Source: JALOAD01 sp023228995 [NCBI: Candidatus Muiribacterium halophilum]
Lineage (GTDB): Bacteria; Muiribacteriota; Muiribacteriia; Muiribacteriales
Direction: 5' to 3'
Assembly: GCA_023228995.1 (NCBI GenBank)
Contig: JALOAD010000001.1
Coordinates: forward strand, 62,001 to 126,000
Length of the DNA stretch: 64,000 nucleotides
The translations under genes were made by a program, and so were the position numbers. Numbering within the stretch: the stretch's first letter is position 1; every line of letters begins with the position of its first letter. The notes below the pieces were generated by a model. The model searched no databases, was not told where the DNA came from, and saw nothing but the letters and a program-made list of their open reading frames with translations. This document shows positions 1 through 6,485 of the stretch, piece by piece.

Positions 1-1098
1 AGCACAAAGACCAGCAATATGCGGTGAAGCCATTGATGTACCAGACATTTGCACATAATCACCATTAGATTCAACCGAAATAATATCAACACCAGGAGCA
101 GTCCAATCAGGTTTTTGAGTAAATTCACCATTAAAAACTCCAGGACCTCTGCTTGAAAACTTAGCAATAATCCCAGAACTATCAACAGCACCAGTAGCAA
201 AAGTTCCAGGATGTTCCTTAGGATTAGTAATAGTTTTTTCTTCAGGACCCCAATTCCCAGCAGAAAAACAAGGAATAATATTAAAATCCAACCAAGTTTC
301 AATCATTTCATAATATGGATTTTGATAATCATAAGAAGAATGCCAAGAACAATTAATAATTCTAGGATAATCATCAGTATAAGGATTCTCATCAGGATCA
401 AGCATATATTGCATAGCCTCAAGAAGATCACTAGCACGAACGCTTTCAACACCAACAGCCCTAGCAATAACAAAATCACAAAGAGGAGCAACACCAATAG
501 ATTGACCAGATTTATCACTACCACCGATAATACCAGCCACATGACTACCATGACCTTTATTATCAATTAACTCAGAAGGATTAATAACCTTTCCAAAAGA
601 CCAAGCATTTTTAATTTTAGATAAATCAGAAAACTCAATATGATTAATATCCAAACCAGTATCAATAATACCAACAACAATATCCTTACCCTTAAAACCA
701 TAATCAGACCAGATTTCAGGAATATTCATATTAGAAATATTCCAAGAAACATCAGAATTTTGAAATTTAAAAAAACTCTTATTAACATTAATAGAATTCT
801 CTTTCCTATCAGCAATAAAATATTTAATATTATCAAGCTCAAGTAAAATATCTTTAGAAGCTTCAACAACAACAGCATTAATAGACCAAAGAGATTTAAT
901 AACTTTAATATTAGAAGCTCTATCATTAGAATTTAAATTAATAAGACTTTGAGAATGAATGTTTTTAAGATTGATGATTTTATTATCAAAAGAAGATTTA
1001 ACAACATTAGAATCATTAAGATAAACAATATATCTTTCAGCATTAGAATTTGAAACCAGCATAAAAATAAGAATAAAGAAAAATTTATAAACCTTCAT
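1..1098 (-). CDS. Subtilisin-like serine protease, secreted (C-terminus beyond window)
   Basis: A minus-strand frame of 366 codons runs open to the left edge, so the gene is partial. Translation from the ATG at 1098 gives a hydrophobic signal peptide (residues 1-20), a propeptide-like region, and then the S8 catalytic triad in order: Asp in VDTGLD (near 155), His in GHGSHVAG (near 190) and Ser in GTSMASPH (near 355). The oxyanion Asn is probably in SAGNWG. An SD GGAG lies just upstream. The family hydrolyses peptide bonds outside the cytoplasm. It is the first of two subtilases here; the one at 34936-36348 has a different architecture and lacks an obvious prodomain. Confidence 0.93.
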   Translation of the reverse strand, partial: MKVYKFFFILIFMLVSNSNAERYIVYLNDSNVVKSSFDNKIINLKNIHSQSLINLNSNDRASNIKVIKSLWSINAVVVEASKDILLELDNIKYFIADRKENSINVNKSFFKFQNSDVSWNISNMNIPEIWSDYGFKGKDIVVGIIDTGLDINHIEFSDLSKIKNAWSFGKVINPSELIDNKGHGSHVAGIIGGSDKSGQSIGVAPLCDFVIARAVGVESVRASDLLEAMQYMLDPDENPYTDDYPRIINCSWHSSYDYQNPYYEMIETWLDFNIIPCFSAGNWGPEEKTITNPKEHPGTFATGAVDSSGIIAKFSSRGPGVFNGEFTQKPDWTAPGVDIISVESNGDYVQMSGTSMASPHIAGLCA

Positions 1099-1150
1099 AC
1101 AAAATACTCCATACATTTAAAATATGGGTATAATAATACTATTCAGCAAA

Positions 1151-1306
1151 TCAATAGTCAAGTTTGTGTTTAGGATGTCTTTTATAACCCTTATCATCGA
1201 TGATTTTTTCAAAAGTTTTAATATTAGCAAACTCATTTCTTGATTTTCTTTTAAGCTCATTTTTTAAATTAAATTGTATTTTTTTCTTCTTTTTTTTACT
1301 TTTCAT
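1151..1306 (-). CDS. Small basic hypothetical protein (51 aa)
   Basis: ATG at 1306 follows an excellent SD (GGAGGG, 4-5 nt away). The N-terminus is almost all lysine (MKSKKKKKIQF) and the rest is charged (NELKRKSRNEF, then a KTFEKIIDDKGYKRHPKH segment). There is no membrane segment. I do not recognise the family. The strong SD and high Lys/Arg content make a real nucleic-acid-associated small protein plausible, but only the ORF and its SD are visible. Confidence 0.5.
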   Translation of the reverse strand: MKSKKKKKKIQFNLKNELKRKSRNEFANIKTFEKIIDDKGYKRHPKHKLDY

Positions 1307-1403
1307 AAAACCCTCCAATTATTTAATTATAAGAAATTTTTAGAAAAATACCAGCGTTTTAAATTTGCAATTGAATCCTCTGATTAAATACATAATTTAG
1401 AGC

Positions 1404-1532
1404 TTTAATAGAAATATAAAAAGACAAGGCATTTTGAAGCAGGCTTACATTTGTAAGCCAATGAGAATAACGAAGTATTTGTACATTTCTATAAAGCCTA
1501 TAAGGAAGCAAAATATAACAATTAATTAATGG
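1404..1532. repeat. Dispersed structured repeat, copy 1
   Basis: About 125 bp here recur at 10890-11013 with roughly 85-90 percent identity by eye. Shared blocks include AAAAAGACAAGGCATTT, the palindrome GGCTTACATTTGTAAGCC (7-bp stem), AATGAGAATAACGAAGTATT, and AAAGCCTATAAGGAAGCAAA. The ends TAGAAATATA and TACATTTCTA can pair, enclosing the inner hairpin. In copy 2 one arm changes so that a G-U pair is kept. The element lies beside a TTGAATCCTCTGATTAAAT motif (1371-1390). It could be a small RNA gene or a non-autonomous mobile element. Confidence 0.6.
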
Positions 1533-1578
1533 AAAATATAAAAAATATTAATAATAAGATTTTTAAAAAATTCTTCAT
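1522..1578 (-). CDS. Possible hydrophobic micropeptide (18 aa)
   Basis: ATG at 1578 is preceded by AAAGGTGG at good distance and encodes MKNFLKILLLIFFIFSIN, which is Lys at the start and then entirely hydrophobic. The 3' end overlaps the edge of the repeat at 1404-1532. It could be a membrane micropeptide like those at 3055-3974, or the remnant of a signal peptide whose mature part was replaced by the repeat. Confidence 0.3.
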   Translation of the reverse strand: MKNFLKILLLIFFIFSIN

Positions 1579-1606
1579 AAAACCACCTTTTTTATTATGT
1601 ATTTTA

Positions 1607-1798
1607 TTATTGATTAATATAAAAATCTGTAATACCCAATCTTTTTAATTCCTTATAAGCATATCTCACATAAAAAGGCTGTTTTTGATGAAACGATACA
1701 TAAGGACCATATTTTTTTTCAAGACTCAATTTTTTGGAAAAAACATTATAATTATATCTTTTAACAATATATAACAAGATTTTTTTATAAATTTTCAT
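1607..1798 (-). CDS. Hypothetical protein (63 aa)
   Basis: ATG at 1798 follows a canonical SD GGAGG. The product is basic (MKIYKKILLYIVKRYNYNV), with a tyrosine-rich C-terminal part (YVRYAYKELKRLGI). It has no membrane segment long enough to be sure of, and I do not recognise a family. It lies 27 bp downstream of the UGA-interrupted gene on the same strand and could be co-transcribed with it. Confidence 0.5.
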   Translation of the reverse strand: MKIYKKILLYIVKRYNYNVFSKKLSLEKKYGPYVSFHQKQPFYVRYAYKELKRLGITDFYINQ

Positions 1799-1825
1799 AC
1801 AAATACCTCCTAATATAATAATCTT

Positions 1826-2314
1826 TTAAAACTCTGAAACTATATAATTTTTTATAAGATAATCTTTTGTATTAGATTTAATGTTTAATTTATCTTTTGA
1901 AGCTTCAATTAATGATGAAATAGTTATTTCTTTTATATAATTTTTATTTCTTGATAAAATATCATTATACAATTCTATCAATCCTTTTTTACCATTACTA
2001 CCATCAATAATTTCTTCTTCCATTTTTTTATATTTATTTCTAATATCTTCTTTATTTGAATACCAACTTAATTCTCCAAAACCATAATCTACAGCACAAG
2101 AAACAGCAATTGATATTCCAAAACTTGCAGTCGAACCCAATTTTCCAGTACTAGTTAAACCAAAATTTACAATCGCCAATTTAATAATTTTGTCAAACAA
2201 AAATGTATCAACTAAAAATAATACTGTTTTTCCTGATAAAATGTTTATATACTTATTAATTGTAGGAATCTCAAAACCACCAATTTTATTTATTTTCCCT
2301 TCAGATAAATACAC
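1826..2314 (-). CDS. C-terminal part of a UGA-interrupted membrane protein
   Basis: This frame is the exact continuation of 2318-2890: after the UGA at 2318-2320 comes AAG, then GTG TAT TTA in the same phase. The GTG at 2314 could act as a start, but there is no separate SD. It encodes one or two hydrophobic stretches (around GKTVLFLVDTFLFDKIIKLAI and FGISIAVSCAVDYGF) followed by a charged helical C-terminus (KKMEEEIIDGSNGKKG). No family is recognised. Options are a nonsense mutation, a translationally coupled second protein, or stop-codon readthrough (about 354 aa in all). Confidence 0.55.
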   Translation of the reverse strand: MYLSEGKINKIGGFEIPTINKYINILSGKTVLFLVDTFLFDKIIKLAIVNFGLTSTGKLGSTASFGISIAVSCAVDYGFGELSWYSNKEDIRNKYKKMEEEIIDGSNGKKGLIELYNDILSRNKNYIKEITISSLIEASKDKLNIKSNTKDYLIKNYIVSEF

Positions 2315-2317
2315 CTT

Positions 2318-2890
2318 TCAACAATCAACATATTTATCAATATTACTATTTATATTTTTAATATATTCATAATTATCATTGTTTTTTTCTACAATATTTT
2401 CATCTACAATTTTTTTAATAGAAGCTGAAAGATTTCCCTCAAATAATGTTTCATTAAATATATCTGTTATCTTATTATCAAACCCACTCATATCACCTGT
2501 TATTTTCCCTTTAGTATAATGATAAATTGTAGAATATCCTATAAGATCTTTAAAATATGATTTAAGATTATCCTGCTTTGTATCAAAAAACAATTCAAGA
2601 TCTTCTCTAAACATTCTTTCCGCACTATTATCAACTTTAGAATAATAAATATTAGAAGTAGATTTAATAAGCTCATTTATCTCAGATTTTTCATAATCAG
2701 TAAGAATAGCCTTTTTAGCATTAGTAAAAACTTCTTTCCCATAAAATGAACCAGAATTAACAATTGAAAAAACAACAAAATTTATTAATAGAATCAATAA
2801 AAAAAAACCAAATATCTTTTTCCATGACCTTTTGTTTTCAACATTTTCAATAACTATTTCATAATTATCCGATTTAGTAATTTTTTTCAT
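2318..2890 (-). CDS. N-terminal part of a UGA-interrupted membrane protein
   Basis: ATG at 2890 has an SD (AAGGGGA). The protein has a charged cytoplasmic N-terminus, one membrane helix near residues 27-46 (FGFFLLILLINFVVFSIV), then a long probably extracytoplasmic helical region, and ends DKYVDC before TGA. Downstream reading continues in the same frame as 1826-2314. Other genes in the window end in TGA normally, so the codon is not generally reassigned here. The family is unknown. It sits in an accessory stretch of small membrane proteins. Confidence 0.6.
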   Translation of the reverse strand: MKKITKSDNYEIVIENVENKRSWKKIFGFFLLILLINFVVFSIVNSGSFYGKEVFTNAKKAILTDYEKSEINELIKSTSNIYYSKVDNSAERMFREDLELFFDTKQDNLKSYFKDLIGYSTIYHYTKGKITGDMSGFDNKITDIFNETLFEGNLSASIKKIVDENIVEKNNDNYEYIKNINSNIDKYVDC

Positions 2891-2982
2891 AATAATCCCC
2901 TTTTTAATTAAGTTTTATTAACAGTTTTTACAAATCTAATCTGAATAAATACAAACAAAATGCAATCTTATCTTTAGAAATT

Positions 2983-3039
2983 CGCAGTATTAATTCTAAA
3001 TTCATTTAATAAAAAACAAATTTGAGAATCAATACTGCG
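2983..3039 (-). terminator. Long hairpin 3' of the 20-aa peptide gene
   Basis: The arms CGCAGTATTAATTCT (2983-2997) and AGAATCAATACTGCG (3025-3039) pair over 15 positions with a 27-nt loop. On the minus-strand transcript the single mismatch becomes a G-U pair. It begins 16 nt after the stop of the 3055-3117 gene. There is no U-run, so it may stabilise or process the mRNA instead of terminating it. Confidence 0.45.
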
Positions 3040-3054
3040 GAAAAATGAAACTAA

Positions 3055-3117
3055 TTACAAAAGAATTGCCCACCAAAACCATTTAACCGCTCCAATAATT
3101 GCTGAAATTATACTCAT
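3055..3117 (-). CDS. Trp-rich hydrophobic micropeptide (20 aa), single module
   Basis: ATG at 3117 has a perfect SD (AGGAGG, 7-nt spacing). The whole product is MSIISAIIGAVKWFWWAILL: one Lys, three Trp, otherwise small or hydrophobic residues, enough for one amphipathic or transmembrane helix. Residues 5-20 form the module S-A-I-x-G-A-h-K/S-W-h-x-W/Y-A-I-h-h (h = hydrophobic), which occurs twice in the 40-aa product at 3625-3747. Candidate roles by analogy are a leaderless bacteriocin, a type I toxin or a membrane-protein regulator; none is shown. A long hairpin follows the stop. Confidence 0.65.
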   Translation of the reverse strand: MSIISAIIGAVKWFWWAILL

Positions 3118-3183
3118 GGTAACACCTCCTGATTTTTTGACATCATATTTATATTAGAACTTTTCGTGTAAAATATAATTTTC

Positions 3184-3366
3184 TTATTTAGAATTTCTTG
3201 TTAAAATATCCCAGGTTTTCCCTTTTTCAACATTTTGATCAAAATCTAATTCTCTATCCTTATAAAACAAACTTAATAAACCTTTAATTTTTAATATAAC
3301 AATGTATAAAAAACCTGTGATAAGAAGAAATGAAGAAACAATTTTCTGTAAAATTTTTGAATTCAT
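3184..3366 (-). CDS. Small membrane protein (60 aa)
   Basis: ATG at 3366 follows SD AGGAGG. There is one hydrophobic segment at about residues 10-28 (SSFLLITGFLYIVILKIKG) and then a charged tail (YKDRELDFDQNVEKGKTW). I do not recognise a family. It lies between the two Trp-rich micropeptide genes on the same strand, with 24 bp to the DUF4258 gene upstream and 66 bp to the 20-aa gene downstream, so one transcript is likely. Confidence 0.55.
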   Translation of the reverse strand: MNSKILQKIVSSFLLITGFLYIVILKIKGLLSLFYKDRELDFDQNVEKGKTWDILTRNSK

Positions 3367-3390
3367 AAAACAATCCTCCTGTTTTATAAA

Positions 3391-3603
3391 TTAATATGCT
3401 GTAATTACAGTGGCTTCACTATTTGTCCCTGCAATAACAACATTCAATAAATCACCTTTATACTCAGTCCTAAACTTAACTTTGCCTAAAACATTAACAA
3501 TTTTATTAATATTTTTATTCAACAACACTCTTTTAACATCCAAATCTGAAATATTTCTTTGAAAAAATCTTTCTTTAGCATGTTCAGAAAACGTAATCAA
3601 CAT
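3391..3603 (-). CDS. DUF4258-type protein (70 aa)
   Basis: It starts MLITFSEHAKERFFQRNISDLDV. The pattern HAxERxxxRxI, followed by a beta-rich C-terminal half ending in an ATVITAY strand, is typical of DUF4258, a small family with a RelE/BrnT-like fold often found in toxin or mobile contexts. The SD is G-rich (CAGGGGGGG). The stop leaves 21 bp from the 40-aa micropeptide gene upstream. No partner antitoxin is visible, so a toxin role is only a possibility. Confidence 0.7.
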   Translation of the reverse strand: MLITFSEHAKERFFQRNISDLDVKRVLLNKNINKIVNVLGKVKFRTEYKGDLLNVVIAGTNSEATVITAY

Positions 3604-3624
3604 AATTCCCCCCCTGATAATTTT

Positions 3625-3747
3625 TTAAAAGAAAATAGCCCACCACAACCACTTTAAAGCTCCTAGAATTGCACTTTTAATAGGATAAGTAAATATTGCA
3701 TAAGCAAACCAACTTATAGCCCCTGCAATTGCTGATAATATACTCAT
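3625..3747 (-). CDS. Trp-rich hydrophobic micropeptide (40 aa), two modules
   Basis: ATG at 3747 has an SD-like CAGGGGGA. The product starts MSILSAIAGAISWFAYAIF and ends SAILGALKWLWWAIFF, with a TYPIK linker. Residues 5-20 and 25-40 are two copies of the 16-residue module that makes up the 20-aa peptide at 3055-3117. It could form a helical hairpin across a membrane with the Pro linker as the turn. An upstream box at 3784-3820 ends 37 nt before the ATG. The family is unknown; the module repetition strongly supports translation. Confidence 0.65.
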   Translation of the reverse strand: MSILSAIAGAISWFAYAIFTYPIKSAILGALKWLWWAIFF

Positions 3748-3783
3748 ATTAATTCCCCCTGAACTGTTTTTTTGCGCCTTACA

Positions 3784-3820
3784 TAATGTATAAACTTGGA
3801 AATTTTAAGAATTTCTTATT
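3784..3820 (-). promoter_or_regulatory. Conserved upstream box A
   Basis: On the minus strand the box reads AATAAG, the palindrome AAGAAATTCTT, AAAATTTCC, AAGTTTATA. Near-copies lie at 4011-4045 and 4121-4160. Box A ends 37 nt before the ATG of the 40-aa peptide. The palindrome could be an operator and the TTTATAcATTATG end a -10-like region. Confidence 0.55.
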
Positions 3821-3824
3821 GTAA

Positions 3825-3974
3825 CTAAAAAAACATAACAAAGAATATGTACCCGAATATTAGTATTGCTATACCTGAAAGAATTCCACCTGCATTTGAA
3901 TTTTTAACTACTGGAAGACCACATACAAACATAACAAAAACCGCTACTATTAAAAGTTTGATTGTAAAAAACAT
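3825..3974 (-). CDS. Small double-TM protein (49 aa)
   Basis: ATG at 3974 follows GGGAGG. The protein has two hydrophobic segments, residues 2-22 (FFTIKLLIVAVFVMFVCGLP) and 30-49 (GILSGIAILIFGYIFFVMFF), joined by a short VVKNSNAG loop. It has no Trp module and no recognised family. Box B lies at 4011-4045, exactly 37 nt upstream of its ATG, matching the geometry of box A and the 40-aa peptide, so the two genes are probably co-regulated. Confidence 0.6.
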   Translation of the reverse strand: MFFTIKLLIVAVFVMFVCGLPVVKNSNAGGILSGIAILIFGYIFFVMFF

Positions 3975-4010
3975 ATAATACCTCCCTATATTTTTTTATT
4001 TATCTCACTT

Positions 4011-4045
4011 TATATAAACTTGGAAATTTTATATATTTCTTATTT
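4011..4045 (-). promoter_or_regulatory. Conserved upstream box B
   Basis: It shares AAATAAGAAAT, AAAATTTCCAAGTTTATA with box A; the palindrome centre differs (TATAT in place of TTCT). The box ends 37 nt before the ATG at 3974. Confidence 0.5.
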
Positions 4046-4120
4046 AAAAAAAATATTTTTAATATTGTCATAAAAAACTTAATTATCCTGACATTCCATC
4101 AATCTATTTTTTTTACCTTA

Positions 4121-4160
4121 CATAATATTTAAACTGGAGAATTTTAAGAATTTCTTATTA
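4121..4160 (-). promoter_or_regulatory. Conserved upstream box C, no obvious gene
   Basis: The box contains AATAAG, AAGAAATTCTT, AAAATTCTCCAGTTTAAAT and ATTATG on the minus strand. The sequence 37 nt downstream holds no SD and only a 6-codon ORF (MECQDN), so this box is either the remnant of a lost peptide gene, the promoter of the whole cluster, or an RNA start. Confidence 0.45.
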
Positions 4161-4165
4161 TAAGA

Positions 4166-4422
4166 AAAATAATTTAATTTAGAAGAATTTGATTTTTAGA
4201 TATTGAAGTTTAATTCAATTAAAATCGTAAATACTATAGATAATGCTTGAATTTGATTCTATGAAAATTTCTCACTTATATAACAGAATTGAACCTTATA
4301 CAAATGTTAATGTAAAGATACCCAAAAAAGTGCATGAAAACTTCCCCGCTTTATTTCCATATCATTTATTTATATTAGTAATATTGAAGAAAAGAAAGAG
4401 ATGATAACAAAAGAGAAGAAAT
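4166..4422. other. Gene-free AT-rich stretch
   Basis: I find no SD-supported ORF and no second copy of the CRISPR-like repeat in these 257 bases. If the adjacent repeat were part of an array, spacer sequence would lie just below 4423, but the sequence is simple purine-rich DNA (AAAGAAAGAGATGATAACAA). Confidence 0.4.
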
Positions 4423-4457
4423 GTCGTAATCCTCTTCATTTCAAGAGTATGTTCAAC
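4423..4457 (-). CRISPR. Solo CRISPR-repeat-like sequence
   Basis: This 35-nt sequence read on the minus strand starts GTTGAACATA, has a hairpin CTCTT (loop GAAATG) AAGAG, one G, and ends ATTACGAC. An 8-nt ATTxxxAC tail directly after a short hairpin is the classic layout of Cas6-processed type I/III repeats, in which the tail becomes the crRNA 5' handle. Only one copy is seen. It lies 195 bp 3' of cas6 on the same strand. It may be an array reduced to one repeat, or a Cas6 target in the cas6 transcript. Confidence 0.5.
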
Positions 4458-4651
4458 AGGTCACTTAAAATAACCTGCTTATAACGACTTAAAAAAAACG
4501 GTGTTTTTACTAATCCTATCCAATCCCTTGGTGCATCTGCGTTTTCAAAGTGAGAAGTTTTCAAAGAGATTTTTTGTTTTCTACATTGTTAATTATACAC
4601 AATAAATTGAATTTTTTCAATAAAAAAGCATAAAAGTTTAAATCTTAAATT

Positions 4652-5425
4652 TCATTCAAATGTTGGGATATTTTCTCCAAATCCTATATTAGTATCGCAA
4701 CCAATTCCTGAGTAATATCCAAAACTTGCTAAAAGAAGCAACAAATCTCGATATTTTCCTTCTATATTTGAAAAATCAAATTCTATTTTTCCTCTAAATC
4801 CAACTTGATGACTCCCATTAAGTTCTGTGAATAAAGTTTTTATGTGCATTTCAGATATATTTATAAGTTTTGATTTCTCGATTACCATGTTAATATCAAT
4901 TGGATTAAATTTTGAAAATTTTTCAGCAAGATTTTTATATATATAAACCGGATCTGGAAATATATAATTTTCATCACCTCTTTTAAAAAATGTTCCACTT
5001 TTAAATTCATATTTTATAATTGTTTTATTTTTACTATATAACTCCATTTCGTGAAAATCTTCACTAAAATCTAATCGATTTCTATCAACTCCACCATAAG
5101 TAACTAAATCTATATGTAATTTTTTCTTTTTGATTTTGATAATTTTAATTTTTTTTAACATTTCTAATATTAATTCTGCTAAATCTTTATCAAAAACATT
5201 TATTCTTAAGCTTGAAGTTCTATTATCCAATTTGTCAGGTAATCCAATACTTAATAATTTTTTATCATTGTTTTTAATTTTTTCAGATAGAGAACTATCT
5301 ATTTCCTCGATTTCATTTAACAACCATTCATACAAACTATAAGGAATAAGATTTGAAAATGGACTTATAAAACCTTCCATATATAAATGTAAAAGCATAC
5401 TGTTATATTCTTTTAAAATTTCCAA
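4652..5425 (-). CDS. cas6: CRISPR-associated endoribonuclease Cas6 (orphan)
   Basis: The C-terminal half matches the Cas6 pattern: an FKSGTFFKRG segment, FPDPVYIYKNL, then QVGFRGKIEFDF, LLLLLASFGYYSGIGCDTNIGFGENI. The last part is the glycine-rich loop (GIGxxTxxGFG) that holds the repeat RNA. An upstream ATG at 5518 exists, but a strong SD (GAGGTG) lies 5 nt before a TTG at 5425, giving 257 aa, the usual Cas6 length, and removing an overlap with msrB. Cas6 cuts CRISPR transcripts at the repeat hairpin. No other cas gene is in the window. One repeat-like sequence lies 3' at 4423-4457. Confidence 0.82.
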   Translation of the reverse strand: MEILKEYNSMLLHLYMEGFISPFSNLIPYSLYEWLLNEIEEIDSSLSEKIKNNDKKLLSIGLPDKLDNRTSSLRINVFDKDLAELILEMLKKIKIIKIKKKKLHIDLVTYGGVDRNRLDFSEDFHEMELYSKNKTIIKYEFKSGTFFKRGDENYIFPDPVYIYKNLAEKFSKFNPIDINMVIEKSKLINISEMHIKTLFTELNGSHQVGFRGKIEFDFSNIEGKYRDLLLLLASFGYYSGIGCDTNIGFGENIPTFE

Positions 5426-5462
5426 TTTATCACCTCTTTCATAAATATTTATTCTATAAATA

Positions 5463-5894
5463 TTATTCTGCGAATAATTTTTTGTATTCTTTATATCCTT
5501 TTTCTTCCATTTTTTCATATGGTATGAATTTTAAAGATGCTGAATTTATGCAATATCTTAATCCTGTTGGTCCTGGTCCATCATTGAATACATGTCCTAA
5601 ATGTGAGTCTGAGTTTTTACTTCTTACTTCTGTTCTTGTTGTATTATGTGAATTATCTTGTTTTTCAATTATTTCTTTTTCTTCTACTGGTTTGGTAAAT
5701 GATGGCCAGCCACAGCCTGAATCGAATTTATCTTTTGAGGAAAATAATACTTCTCCTGTTATTATATCTACATATATTCCTTTTTGATTGTTATCCCAGT
5801 ATTCATTTTTGAATGGTGGTTCTGTTCCATTCTCTTGAGTAACTTTATACTGTATATCTGTTAGTTTTTCTTTTAAATTATTCTTTTCAGTCAT
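5463..5894 (-). CDS. msrB: Peptide methionine-(R)-S-oxide reductase MsrB
   Basis: The SelR domain is clear: [64 protein letters not shown]. The Cys in RYCINS is catalytic and the one in GCGWPS can resolve. The zinc-binding CxxC pairs are absent (NNQKGIY), so it is the metal-free form. It repairs methionine-R-sulfoxide. The chosen ATG (5894) has SD AAGGAG 8 nt upstream. A longer frame from 5996 would add a hydrophobic leader ([14 protein letters not shown]) and export the enzyme, but no SD precedes that ATG. Confidence 0.93.
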   Translation of the reverse strand: MTEKNNLKEKLTDIQYKVTQENGTEPPFKNEYWDNNQKGIYVDIITGEVLFSSKDKFDSGCGWPSFTKPVEEKEIIEKQDNSHNTTRTEVRSKNSDSHLGHVFNDGPGPTGLRYCINSASLKFIPYEKMEEKGYKEYKKLFAE

Positions 5895-6049
5895 TATATT
5901 TTCTCCTTTTGTGTTTTTTATTGAGTTATTTGTATGTAAATATATTATTGATAATGTTATTATTAATGTTAGGCATAATGTTTTTGTTTTATTCATGATT
6001 TAATACTTTTATTATACTAAATTTTTAATTTTTTTGTGAATTTTTTTTG

Positions 6050-6470
6050 TTTATTTAATCAGCGGTAAAAATACTTTTTTTTGGATTCTTGTATTCACGG
6101 GAATGACAAAACTCAAAACAAGAACAGATACCGGCTCAGAATCATACCGGTATGACAGCTTTTCACATAAAATTCACTTTAGTAAAACATTATGACAGCT
6201 TTTTAATTTTAAAGCTTTATCCGTGGACATCAGTGTAATCCGCGGTAAAAATGCTTTTTTTTGGATTCTTGTATTCACGGGAATGACAAAACTCAATACA
6301 ATAACAGATACCGGCTCAGAATCATACCGGTATGACAGCTTTTTACATAAAATTCACTTTAGTATAACATTATGACAGCTTTTCACATAAAATTCACTTT
6401 AGTATAACATTATGACAGCTTTTTAATTTTAAAGCTTTATCCGTGGACATCAGTGTAATCCGTGGTAAAA
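6050..6470. repeat. Imperfect tandem repeat with REP-like hairpins
   Basis: A unit of about 180 bp occurs twice (about 6060-6240 and 6241-6465). Each starts with CGGTAAAAATxCTTTTTTTT, contains a hairpin ATACCGGctcagaatcatACCGGTAT followed by GACAGC, and ends ATCCGTGGACATCAGTGTAA. Unit 2 carries an extra copy of a 40-bp sub-unit (TATGACAGCTTTTCACATAA...). The hairpin is a variant of the CCGGGATGACA family at 10255, 10673, 11575 and 19036. No gene lies in this stretch. Confidence 0.75.
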
Positions 6471-6485
6471 AAAGTTTTGAAGTTT

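Noticed and set aside
211-926. Several open frames on both strands over the left edge
   Set aside because: They are shadows of the minus-strand subtilase, whose intact triad motifs fix the true frame across 1-1098.
2270-2317. SECIS-like hairpin after the UGA
   Set aside because: I could not draw a convincing stem-loop in the 45 nt downstream, so selenocysteine remains only a formal option.
2318-2320. UGA as tryptophan or a genome-wide recoding
   Set aside because: UGA ends several intact genes here (for example the kinase at 29668-29670 and overlaps of the ATGA type), so reassignment is not supported.
4079-4099. Seven-codon ORF after box C
   Set aside because: It has no SD and no hydrophobic character, unlike the other micropeptides.
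5426-5518. N-terminal extension of Cas6 (Lys-rich)
   Set aside because: It overlaps msrB and precedes a strong SD plus TTG; without it the length matches Cas6.
5895-5996. Signal-peptide extension of MsrB
   Set aside because: The hydrophobic leader is possible, but the ATG at 5996 has no SD whereas the internal ATG at 5894 has AAGGAG at ideal distance. Kept only as an alternative.
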